The position numbers were made by a program, and so were the translations under genes. From Phytopythium helicoides (taxonomy: Eukaryota; Oomycota; Peronosporomycetes; Pythiales; Pythiaceae): DNA of 64,000 bases. Below the pieces are notes generated by a model. The model searched no databases. It had not been told where the DNA came from and saw only the letters and a program-made list of their open reading frames with translations. Location of the stretch: assembly GCA_024867545.1 (NCBI GenBank), contig JANFNE010000011.1, positions 1 through 64,000 on the forward strand, given 5' to 3'. Below, in pieces: positions 21,207 to 30,663 of the stretch; within the stretch, counting starts at the first letter, position 1, and the number at the start of each line of letters is the position of its first letter.

Positions 21207-22081
21207 ATGATCGGCGCCAAGGTGCGGAGGCAGCCAGTCTGTGTGGAGGCTCCAAGGGCGTGGGGCAGCATGGGATTAACGTGTTGATAACCGCCGCAGC
21301 TTCTCCGCCAGGCGCGCCAGCTGCGGGCGCTGCAGCCTGCGCGACGCTTTAGCTACTCGCCGCCCAAGGGAGCGGCCGAGCGGGACAACTCGTCCTTCTT
21401 CAGCCTGCTGGGCATGGGTGCGGTCGTTGGGTGCGTCTTTGTGGCTTGGAATTTGTTGCAAAAAAAACTATATTGACAATTGCTATGTGCATTCGTGGAC
21501 GGCAGCGGCATCGCGTACGTGTACTACGACCCGGACGTGCTGCCCGAGAGCATCAAGAAGTGGCTGCCGATCCAAGAGCCCAAGGGCCATGGCATGACGC
21601 TCGAGGAGTACGAGAAGTGGCGCGCGCAGCAAGGAGGTCTGCCGACGACGACGACCAAGAAGGAGGAGGAAGAGCCTGTCGCTGTCAGCCGAGACAATGA
21701 CGAAGTCAACCCGCCCGATGGTACGGTGCAATGAATGCTTGCGCCACACATTCGGCCCGGAATGAACCTAACATTGGAGATACTGTAGCAGATATTCCGA
21801 TCCCGCACGGAGACGTATCGCCCGAGGAGATGAAGGCGTCGCTCGAGAAGCTGCTCAAGGAGGCACGCGAGAACGAGGCCGCGTTCCTGGCTGACCTGAA
21901 GAAGACTCGCGCACCCGTGTCTGCGGAGGATCGGCAAATGGTATGCCTGGATCTTTTGGCGGGGATATAAGCAAGTATAACTACTGACGACGCAACTGCT
22001 TTGCGTGTTTAGATCGAGGCTTTCAAGGACGAAAAGGCTCGACTGAAGAAGCAGCTCAAGTTCATCAAGTCGAACAAGTAA
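21207..22081 (+). CDS. Small mitochondrial single-pass membrane protein, unknown function
   Basis: Five exons fit in phase: 21207-21221, 21300-21430, 21506-21720, 21792-21940 and 22013-22081. They encode 192 residues. The first exon is only five codons. The N-terminus (KLLRQARQLRALQPARRFSY) is an Arg-rich presequence ending in a typical R-x-F/S-Y cleavage region. A helix follows (FFSLLGMGAVVGGIAYVYY), then YDPDVLPESIKKWLP. The rest is charged, with a predicted coiled coil (EEMKASLEKLLKEARENE and a lysine-rich C-terminus). This suggests a mitochondrial inner membrane protein with its tail in the intermembrane space, in general style like MICOS or import accessory subunits. I do not recognise the family. 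The intron before the third exon has a weak pyrimidine tract, so that acceptor is the least certain. Confidence 0.65.
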
Positions 22082-22210
22082 ACAGTTGACGTTGCAGCCT
22101 GCTAATTGCAACTTGCGAAATGTAGGACTTATGTCCCGTGAGGTCACGAGTTGTGTTCTTGATAATGTTTCAAATGTGTTTCTACAATTATCGTGGTATA
22201 ACGTGCTCAT

Positions 22211-24418
22211 TTAGGCTGCTTTAGGCTTCAGGACCGCGTCTTCACTTGGAGCGGTCCATTGCCAGTAGGTAAGATACGCAAGCGTAAGAAGAAAATGAGC
22301 ACACGAGTACGCAGCAAACACATAGTCGTGGATGTGTGGGTAGCGTGCCGGTAGCGGGATGGTTGCTTGAGCGATGTGAATGAGAACGATGCCTGCGATC
22401 GACATCTACTCAACGAAGCGTGCCTGTTAGCAGCTTGTCGGAATGGGAAGGCGTCAATTTCGTACGTACCATGGAGAAAGTGCGAGCAAGTCTCTGTAAT
22501 GAGTATGGCAGAGTGCACATTGTAGCGGATGATGTGCCTACGAGATTCAGAAAAGAAGATCCTGTTGTCATCGTTGGCAGGGCGACAATGCAGGCAAACA
22601 AGGCTTGCAGCACAAAGTACGGCACGAGAAGGCCGTCTTTCTTGAGAAGGAAGTACATGCTGGAGTTGCGAAATCACGCCCACATTAAGTTAGTTTGCAT
22701 TTTCCAGGTGCATGTTTCAACAATTGGGGAGGCGCACCTGAAAGTAGATAGCATGCTGAACCACGAAGCAAGTCTCGGGTCGAAAGGGAGCAGGAATGAG
22801 ATGGGGAGCATTGGCAGCAGTATAGTCTTCTCGTGAACTATGTGCATCGTAACAAGTGATGTGTTGAACTTAGAAGCAAGCACTTCAGCCACAAAGAGAT
22901 TTCAAATCCAACTAGGTACTCACCGTGAAACGAAAACAGGTAAAAGGACAATGACGAGATCGCCATAGACAGGATGAACCTCAATCCCGTTGGCTTTCGG
23001 CGAAGGAGATCAATCACCGATGGCGCGAAGCCAGCTACTGTCAATATGGTGCTAGCACAAACAAAGGCAGATCAATTAGCCCCAGAGTATATATCTAAAA
23101 ACAAGATGAGAACTTACCAGAGCCGCATTTGTGTGTTGGAATCAACATGCCGACGTATCTTCGTGACAAAGTCAACGATACACCAAAAGTTTGCCACCTT
23201 GTCTTCGAAGAGTCCTCGTCCAACTGGAAAGATTCGCTGTAAAACTGTAATCACACTCAACTCTCAGCTCAACTCGCCACGAGAGACAATTGCGCTTGTG
23301 ATCGAATGCGTACCTTGCAGCAAGGAGGACCCACACGTCTCACCATCGTGCGGAAACAAACAGAATGGAAGCCACATCACAGCGAAAACACCCACCACAG
23401 CCACCGCCAACTTCATCAAGTGAAGCACGACGTTCTTGCGATACAAGCATCGAGACAACAGGTAGACCCCGAATGCTGGCGCGTAGTATAGACTCATTTG
23501 CTTGAAGTTGAGTGCGAGACTGAACGCGACGCTGCCGAGGAATTCGTGGTCGCGCAAGATGAGCGCGACACCGAGCGCGCTGAATCCGAGACTCACGTTG
23601 TTGTACTACATTTCAGACGAGTTACCAATGTCAATATGGACGGAAATGGCATCGCAAGCGTCACGCATGCAGCGTACCTGGAAGTGTCCGTGGTCGATCA
23701 AAAGCAGCGCCGGCTGACTGAGAACAAGTGCAACGAATGCTAAGCGACGCAGCCACTGCTGGGATCGAGGGTACAGCGCGCGCGCCATCAGATAAATGGC
23801 TGGGGCGAACACAAGGGCATCGCAAACAATAACCGAGGCACGCATGAATGCTTTGCCAGTCGCAGTTTCGTGTCCACGAGAACTCAATAGCTCCACTAGT
23901 CCAGGCTCGACAAACTTCGCGAGGAAGCCGAACACGTACGAGACATAAGCGGATAGCGGCGGGTAGTCGATGCCCCAATGACGCAGATCGTTGTCAGTAG
24001 TGTTGAAGTACCAGTCGGAGAGCGGCAGGTTGACGGTGATCTCCATCCAGTGGCGCTGCGCCTCAAAGTCGCCAAACATTGGCGGCGTGTTCTCACCCGA
24101 GTAGGAATGAATCCCGACGTAGCAACGGAGCAAGACCAACGCAAGGCACACGATCGTGGATCCCCAACGAATGCTCCCTGAGCTTTCGATGTGCTCAAAA
24201 GCGCGCTGGAGAGGCGAGGAATTGCTTGGCGACAGCTTGTTCCCGACCGATTCCACCTCCACAACTTCATCGCTTTGCTGCCATGTCGAGCCGATTGAGG
24301 GAGGCATCGCTCTCGCAGGTGACCAAGTCGTAGACGACGACCAATTGGGACGTTCGCAGGTACTTTGGAGCTGTCGAACGAGTGAGCGAGTGGCGGTCGA
24401 ATGCGGCGATGCGTCCAC
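22211..24418 (-). CDS. ALG6: ALG6-type dolichyl-P-Glc:Man9GlcNAc2-PP-dolichol glucosyltransferase, copy A
   Basis: Seven exons: 24418-23678, 23605-23314, 23244-23118, 23051-22924, 22837-22738, 22659-22470 and 22405-22211. They give about 590 residues. ALG6 adds the first glucose to the lipid-linked N-glycan precursor in the ER lumen and is a GT-C multi-pass protein. Family blocks seen: [42 protein letters not shown] (the HFQ/Y junction is made by splicing), [27 protein letters not shown] and [14 protein letters not shown]. An N-terminal cytosolic extension of about 85 residues is unlike copy B. Exon lengths 2 to 6 (292, 127, 128, 100, 190) are identical to copy B, so the pair arose by tandem duplication. 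A later start (MPPSIG, 24307) is possible. Confidence 0.92.
23164..23212 (-). repeat. 49-bp tract identical to 25601-25649 in the neighbouring ALG6 gene
   Basis: It lies in coding exon 3 (segment [17 protein letters not shown]). The flanks on both sides are diverged. It is either a second conversion patch or a short strongly conserved stretch. Confidence 0.7.
23332..23610 (-). repeat. 279-bp tract nearly identical to 25758-26036 in the neighbouring ALG6 gene
   Basis: Aligned by eye, these 279 bases differ from 25758-26036 at a single position (23425 versus 25851). They cover most of coding exon 2 plus the few bases of intron next to its acceptor. That one difference changes Leu to Phe. The exons on either side are clearly diverged. 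This points to recent gene conversion. Confidence 0.85.
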
Positions 24419-24671
24419 CGCTTGAAGTGACGTGACAGGTTTGAAATGATAAAGAGTGGCTCGTTTTTGGCTTGAGCGGTACGTTCACAGCATACAAAAT
24501 TCAACATAAATCACTTTGTGAAAAAAGAGGGAATGCAACTGCTGAACGCACTTTCGAGCCGATCAACGTGGCGGTCAACACGGCGGACCATCAACACAAT
24601 GGCATCCCCCATATCGGTCCAAACATGGAGATGTCTATGACGGAGAGATTACTTCCAAGACGTGAACTGTC

Positions 24672-26700
24672 CTACTCAGTCTTCCGCTTGCTGCTTTCCT
24701 GCTCGAGACTGGGTGCATTCCACTGCCAGAACGTCAAGTACGCAAGAATCACTAGGAAGTGCGCACACGAGTAGGCGGCAAACACGTAGTCGTGAATATG
24801 CGGGTAGCGGGCTGGAGGCTGGATCGCAATTTGTGCAATGTGGATGAGCGCCACACCGACAACTGACAGCTAGAGTACAGACACAAACGAGGTCAAACGA
24901 GATCCAAAAAGGTGGCATGGATCTGGATTGCGCACCAGGACGTAGACACGAGCCACTAAACGAGGGGTCCCCGACGCACTGTACGCAGGAGCAAAATTCT
25001 TGCTCTCGATGTGAGTGAACGGCTTCTCTGCCTTGAGGAAAGACAGCACCACGGAAAAAGCGAGCAGAGTCTGGAGCACGAAATACGCCAGAACAAGACC
25101 ATCCTTTTTGAGGAGGAAGTACATGCTGTAGGTACTCAACCAGAGTGAGAAAATATGACCCCATCCAAGGCAAGTTAACAAGCACAAACCTGAAAGTGGA
25201 GAGCATACTGAACCATGACGCAAGAAGCGCGTCATAAGAGAACAGGAACGAGATTGGGAGCAGCGGGAGAAGAATCGTTTTTTCATGGACTGCATAACAA
25301 GCGAAAATTCGTCAGATTAGTCGGGGCATTGCGATGAATAGTCAATACTAAAGATTTTACCTTGGAATGAAAACAGGAAAAAGGACAATGATGAAATCGC
25401 CATAGACAGAATGAACCGGAGTCCGGTTGGCTTCCGACGAAGCAGATCAATCACCGAGGGAGTAAAGCCCACTAACGTCAACGCAGTGCTGTAACCACAG
25501 AAGTAAGCAAAACGAAGGTGCCTAAGAGCAAAGATATAACTTTCAAATGCTTACCACAGACGCATTTGAGTCGTCGAGTCGACACGACGGCGAATCTTGA
25601 TGACAAAGTCAACGATACACCAAAAGTTTGCCACCTTGTCTTCGAAGAGCCCGCGGCCGAAAGGAAAGATTCTACGGAGGACTTGAATTGCACTTGTCAA
25701 GCTCACGTCCCACAACAATAAACTCGACACTTTCCATACCTTGAGCAAGTGATGATGCACACGTCTCACCATCGTGCGGAAACAAACAGAATGGAAGCCA
25801 CATCACAGCGAAAACACCCACCACAGCCACCGCCAACTTCATCAAGTGAAACACGACGTTCTTGCGATACAAGCATCGAGACAACAGGTAGACCCCGAAT
25901 GCTGGCGCGTAGTATAGACTCATTTGCTTGAAGTTGAGTGCGAGACTGAACGCGACGCTGCCGAGGAATTCGTGGTCGCGCAAGATGAGCGCGACACCGA
26001 GCGCGCTGAATCCGAGACTCACGTTGTTGTACTACAAGTGGAAGCACATGACGAGTGTTAAGCGCCAGAGATAATCAAACATGAAATATTCAAGGTGAGC
26101 ATTGAAGGTGAGCACGCCGTTTACCTGGAAGTGTCCGTGGTCGATCAAAAGCAGCGCCGGCTGACTGAGTACAAGTGCAATGAATGCAGTGCGAGAGCTC
26201 CACAGCCCCGCTCGCGGGTACAGCGCGCGCGCCACCAAATATATGGCCGGCAAAAACAAAATCACGTCACACAGCAGCACCGAGGCGCGCATGAAGACCT
26301 TGCCAGTCGCCGTCTCGTATCCATGCGAGGCCGTGAGCTGCACGAGCTCTGGCTCCACAATCTGCGCCAGCCTCCCAAACAGGAACGAGACGTACGCCGT
26401 CAGCGGCGGGTAGTCGAGCCCCCAGTAGAGCAAGTTGTTGTCGGTCGAGTTGAAGTACCAGTCGGACACGGGGAGCCCGACGGTGACCTCCATCCAGTGG
26501 CGCTGCGCCTCAAAGTCGCCGAACATGGGCGGCGTCTGCGCGCCAGAGTACGAGTGCAGCCCCACGAGGTAGCGCAGCAGCAGCAGCAGCAGCCACACGA
26601 GCGCCGCCCCCGCGCGCGCATGGCCGCTGCTCTCCAAGTGCTGCAGCGCCTGCAGCAGCAGCGGCGGAGCGCTCGAGTCCGCGTGCATCGGCCGCGTCAT
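24672..26700 (-). CDS. ALG6: ALG6-type glucosyltransferase, copy B
   Basis: Seven exons: 26700-26125, 26031-25740, 25681-25555, 25488-25361, 25289-25190, 25125-24936 and 24869-24672. They give about 536 residues. It has the same domain blocks as copy A ([55 protein letters not shown]). Intron positions and phases match copy A throughout. Its N-terminus is short, close to other ALG6 proteins ([10 protein letters not shown] then the first membrane segment), so B keeps the more usual architecture. A CAG/CTG run codes for consecutive leucines in the first membrane helix. It could be an ALG6/ALG8 pair misread, but both copies carry ALG6-type DYPPL and HFQYN motifs. The gene is divergent from the HSD17B10-like gene, with 233 bp between them. 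Confidence 0.92.
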
Positions 26701-26933
26701 CGCCTTCTAGTGTCCACGGTGGCACCCTTTGCCACGCGCCACTATATCGCATGTATCTCCGTAGTGGCAAACACTTGAAGTTTCTCGACATCCCTCTTGT
26801 GTGACGCTCGATTCAAGAGCGCACGTGCTCGCCAACTGTGCGAAACGCAAACTTCAAGTGCGACGGACGGTCGGGAGGTGATGATGGATCCCATTCGTCG
26901 ATCGGCCCCCCTTTGAGCTCCTCGCTGACCGCC

Positions 26934-27908
26934 ATGGCCCTCGCCTCCCGCGTTGCGATCGTCACGGGCGGCGCCTCTGGCCTCGGGCGCGCGACCGCCA
27001 CGCGCTTCGTCAAGCACGGCGCGCGCGTCGTCATCTGCGACCTGCCGACCAGCGACGGCGTCAACGTGGCGCGCGAGCTCGGCCCCTCGTGCCACTTCAG
27101 CCCCACGGACGTGCGTGGGTTGCGGTGGATTGCGGTGGTTGATGGAGCTGCAAGTGGCTGACGGATGGGTGCGCTAGGTCACGAACGAGGACGAGGTGGC
27201 GGCGGCGCTGGACCTGGCAGAGTCGTCGTTCGGAGAGCCTGTCAACACGGCCGTCAACTGCGCGGGCATCGCGTACGCCATCAAGACGCTGAGCAAGAAG
27301 GGCGTGCACCAGCTCTTCCAGTTCCAGCAGACACTCAACGTCAACACGGTGGGGTCCTTCAACGTCGCGCGCCTCGCGGCTGAGCGGTGCGTGCTCACGA
27401 TCTGCCGAGGAGGAAGCGTAGTATCGTGGCTGATCTCCAACTTGTAGTATGTCCAAGACTCGCCCGAACCAGGACGGTGAGCGCGGCATCATTATCAACA
27501 CGGCTAGCATTGCCGCCTACGACGGACAGATCGGCCAGGTTGCCTACGCTGCCAGCAAGGGTGCCATCGTTGGCATGACGCTCGCGATGGCTCGTGACCT
27601 GTCTTCGTACGGTATCCGTGTCAACACCATCGCTCCTGGTACGAAAAAATTGGTCGCATTTACATCAGTCATGAACTAACCCGATACATATACTTTTGTG
27701 GACCTATTTTCCAGGTCTGTTCCTGACGCCGCTGCTTGAGGGCCTCCCGGAGAAGGTGCAGCAGCAGCTCGGAGAGTCGGTGCCCTTCCCGAGTCGACTG
27801 GGCAAGCCGGAGGAGTACGCGCAGCTTGCTCACTCTATCATTGACAACAAGATGCTAAACGGCGAGACAATCCGCCTCGACGGCGCGCTTCGAATGCCGC
27901 CCAAGTAA
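26934..27908 (+). CDS. HSD17B10: 3-hydroxyacyl-CoA dehydrogenase type-2-like SDR (HSD17B10)
   Basis: Four exons: 26934-27110, 27178-27386, 27448-27638 and 27715-27908, encoding 256 residues. The length matches HSD17B10. Motifs: TGGASGLG (NAD-binding), ICDLP (acidic residue ending beta-2, for NAD preference), [25 protein letters not shown] with catalytic S, Y and K, and [15 protein letters not shown]. The C-terminal [10 protein letters not shown] also fits. In animals this mitochondrial enzyme acts in isoleucine and fatty-acid oxidation and moonlights in mitochondrial RNase P; only the dehydrogenase role is inferable here. A CCATTCGTC initiator-like motif sits about 40 bases before the start. 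No long presequence is seen, as in the animal protein. Confidence 0.9.
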
Positions 27909-28046
27909 ACCGGCCGACTCAAAACCACCTCCAGGATGAGAGCTGAAGCGCGCTGTAGATGGCGTCTAACTTTTTTTTTTTTGGTAAAGGAAAAAAAAAC
28001 TCCATCACTGAGCACATAACATTCATAAATAGTTGGAACGGCTGAT

Positions 28047-29825
28047 TTAGATCCTGCTAGTTGGCGGAAGATACTCCCACTCGATGAGGTCAAACACTTC
28101 CTTCTCGCTAGTGAAAGCACGCACTTCCTCCTCTCCGAAGCGATCTATTACATCGGCGTAGATATACTCGAATGACGCTTGCGTCAGCTCTCGTAGTGAC
28201 TTGTTGAGCAGCGTCGAAAAGAAATCGATGACAAAGAGCTCAGGACCAGTGAAATAAACGAGTCCGAGCCAGCTCACGGGAGGCGGGAGAACCTTGAGAT
28301 CCAGCAGAACACGCCCAGTCTTAAACTTGATCGCGAACACTCCTCGGAAACTAGAGAGCCGATGCATCTTGGTGTGATCATCAATGATGCCAGCACTGGT
28401 TAGCGCATGAACGACCTCCTCGAATTCGGAAGAAGATAAATCATCCAGTCTTGTGCCGGGCATCGGGATGGCAACTAGCACGTCCACCACTGACCCGAAA
28501 GCCGCACCGCGAGAAAATGATCCACACGGAAACACTTGCGCACTTGCGTTGAACTTTTGCAAGTGAATTACAATTGCGTTGAACGCCAGTTTCCAGTCCT
28601 GCTGGCTAATGACCGGCCGCTCTTGCAAAGGCTTCCCCCGAGATGAGACTTCATGGCTGCACATATCAATATATTCCGCACCGAAAGCAAGGTGCTCAAC
28701 GGACGGATAACCTGGAGCGATGATTGCCAGTTGCTGATCTGTTAAGCGAGCATAGCTGGAGCCTGGCGCGATCGAGTCGGACAAAGGATCGTCAGTCGCA
28801 ATGCGCGACGCCTGCAGTAATTTAAGGCCGTATACGTGCAGCAGCTGCCTCACACGCGTCCATGCAGTCATCTGGGCAGTTTCACCAATATCTCTGGCGT
28901 CTGAAAAGAACAGCTCTTGCTGATGCAGATAGTCGTGCCTATACTGGCTCCAGTATTGCGCAATGACCGGCCAGACATGACGAGAGACCCCCGGGAGCGC
29001 CGACTTGCCAGTCACAAAGTCGTCCAGACGTACGTCAGCGTCAACGCCTGACGTCCCCTGGAGCAGACTCTTTTCCCACATGCGGGTAAAAGTAGCTCGC
29101 GCCAGTTTACATGCGTAGACGATCCATTGACGCTCTCTTCCCTTGAACGCATTCCATGCAATGAACTCGTCGAGTGCTTGAAGACAGAACAACAGCATCG
29201 GACGCTGCACTTGGTCGTTGTGAATCGCACACGTCGACTGATCGTGGCGGAGCCAGCAAGGCGATAACTCGCACATGCGATCCGAATCGAAGTAGTCGAC
29301 TAGCTCCGAGCACTGTCGTCTCGCTGGCGTGTGCACCGCCCCGGCGCCAACGACGAGCTCTTCGTTCACCAGCGCCGTGCTCGGAGCATCGTCATTGCTG
29401 GAGCTGGTCTTCAGCTGTTCGCGCTCGCTGTCGCCAGCGCCGCGCAGCTGCAACTCGTTGCCAGCCTCGGTGGCCGAGCTGCTCATCTGCAGGAAGAGCA
29501 GGCTGTCCTGCAGCGAGTCGTTGAACGACGTGTCGTTGGATAACGCCGAGAGCGGCGCGGGCTTCTCTTGACACCCCGCCGAGCTCGCGTGCGTCGACGC
29601 GTCCATAGAGCTGGCGCTGTCGCCATTACTGCCGCGCAATGCGTCGCCCGAGTCGCGATTCGGGCCGGAAGAGGGCTCGCAGGGCGGCTCGGAGGGCCGG
29701 AACGGCCTGATAGCCGGCGCCTTCTCGCTCAGCAGCGCCGCCAGCTCGTAGAAGAACTTGCGCTTACGGTACGGATGCAGCAGCGGCGGTGGCGGCTCGC
29801 CCTCCTGCTCCACCTCCTGCGCCAT
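28047..29825 (-). CDS. Divergent family X DNA polymerase
   Basis: Single exon, about 592 residues from the ATG at 29825 (context GGCCATGGC); the frame stays open upstream to 29981. The N-terminal half is low complexity. The C-terminal third matches Pol beta/lambda/TdT. It has the nucleotidyltransferase GS motif as CGSFSRGAAFGSVVDVLVA, a palm strand VLLDLKVLPP, the YFTG element followed by F-x-x-D-F-F, and the C-terminal SEKEVFDLIEWEYLPP that closes Pol X enzymes. In Pol beta the G-D-M-D motif supplies two metal ligands; here the first is Val and only the second Asp remains. The Asp of LDLK (third ligand) is present. Base-excision or end-joining repair would be the family role, but activity is uncertain. 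Confidence 0.7.
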   Translation of the reverse strand: MAQEVEQEGEPPPPLLHPYRKRKFFYELAALLSEKAPAIRPFRPSEPPCEPSSGPNRDSGDALRGSNGDSASSMDASTHASSAGCQEKPAPLSALSNDTSFNDSLQDSLLFLQMSSSATEAGNELQLRGAGDSEREQLKTSSSNDDAPSTALVNEELVVGAGAVHTPARRQCSELVDYFDSDRMCELSPCWLRHDQSTCAIHNDQVQRPMLLFCLQALDEFIAWNAFKGRERQWIVYACKLARATFTRMWEKSLLQGTSGVDADVRLDDFVTGKSALPGVSRHVWPVIAQYWSQYRHDYLHQQELFFSDARDIGETAQMTAWTRVRQLLHVYGLKLLQASRIATDDPLSDSIAPGSSYARLTDQQLAIIAPGYPSVEHLAFGAEYIDMCSHEVSSRGKPLQERPVISQQDWKLAFNAIVIHLQKFNASAQVFPCGSFSRGAAFGSVVDVLVAIPMPGTRLDDLSSSEFEEVVHALTSAGIIDDHTKMHRLSSFRGVFAIKFKTGRVLLDLKVLPPPVSWLGLVYFTGPELFVIDFFSTLLNKSLRELTQASFEYIYADVIDRFGEEEVRAFTSEKEVFDLIEWEYLPPTSRI

Positions 29826-30663
29826 GGCCGAGCAGACGAACAGGGCAGTGCAAGCAGCATCCCGAAAGATGTGTGGAGTGGTCCACACATCCATAGGTAT
29901 CCAATCGAAACGTTGCCTTCTTGACGTTACAGGCGCGACGGGTATACTGAAACCAAGAAGTGACGCACAGATGGGCCACAAACTTTTTTTGCTGGCCAGG
30001 CGGCACCATCAGTCAGCAGAGTTGGACGGTACCGGTAGGTAATATCATGAAGGCGGGCGGCCTCTCCTGGCGGCGGCGCGCGGGGCCACGAGGCGCACGC
30101 GACTCGCAGCGCGCGTTTGTCGCGGCGGGCGAGCGCTTTACACGTCCGGAAGGCGCTGTGCGGTCGCCGGCGGGTGTCGGCGGGTGATTCAAATGAGTCT
30201 TGGCGTCGCGACTGTCTGGACGTATTATGTTTTTTCCGAGGCATTCCGGCACCATTTTCCGGCTTGAAACCGGACTTTCTCGCCTTCTGGATCCGCGGGG
30301 TATGCTTTCCGAAAGGTTCAAAATCGTGACATCTTGACCCGCTGCTCGCGCGTGATTGGCCGCGCCTCCGCGCCTGATCACACGGTGGATTACCAGCCCT
30401 CGTGTTCTCCAAAAGCAAAATATCCCCCTTGGGGAAAAGAAGCTGGTGCCCCAGCTCGAAGCGCCAGAGAACGGGGAGACAGGCTCGCGCGCGTTCTCTC
30501 CCGAGCCGTCGCGCGGTCACCCAGGTCAGGCCGCCGGTCAGTTCGTAGACACCGAGGTCACTCGCCAGCCGCCTGCCCGCCGCGCCACTTGGATCCACCG
30601 GTCAGCCGCCGTCACTCGGCAAGCAGCCCCGACCGCTCACGGACCCCACCGACAGCGAGCGCC
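29826..30663. other. GC-rich divergent intergenic region (Pol X / homeobox)
   Basis: These 840 bp separate two divergent starts. Long spurious frames exist because of GC content (one of 223 codons on the minus strand), but they show Arg/Pro-rich composition without any domain. The part next to 30600 is probably the 5' leader of the homeobox gene. Confidence 0.4.

Noticed and set aside
22211..26700. The ALG6 pair as an assembly duplicate
   Set aside because: Outside the 279-bp tract the copies differ in exons, introns and N-termini, so both are real genes; only the tract itself needs read-level confirmation.
29927..30598. 223-codon minus-strand frame in the Pol X/homeobox gap
   Set aside because: GC-rich intergenic open frame with Arg-rich, motif-free translation; likely chance.
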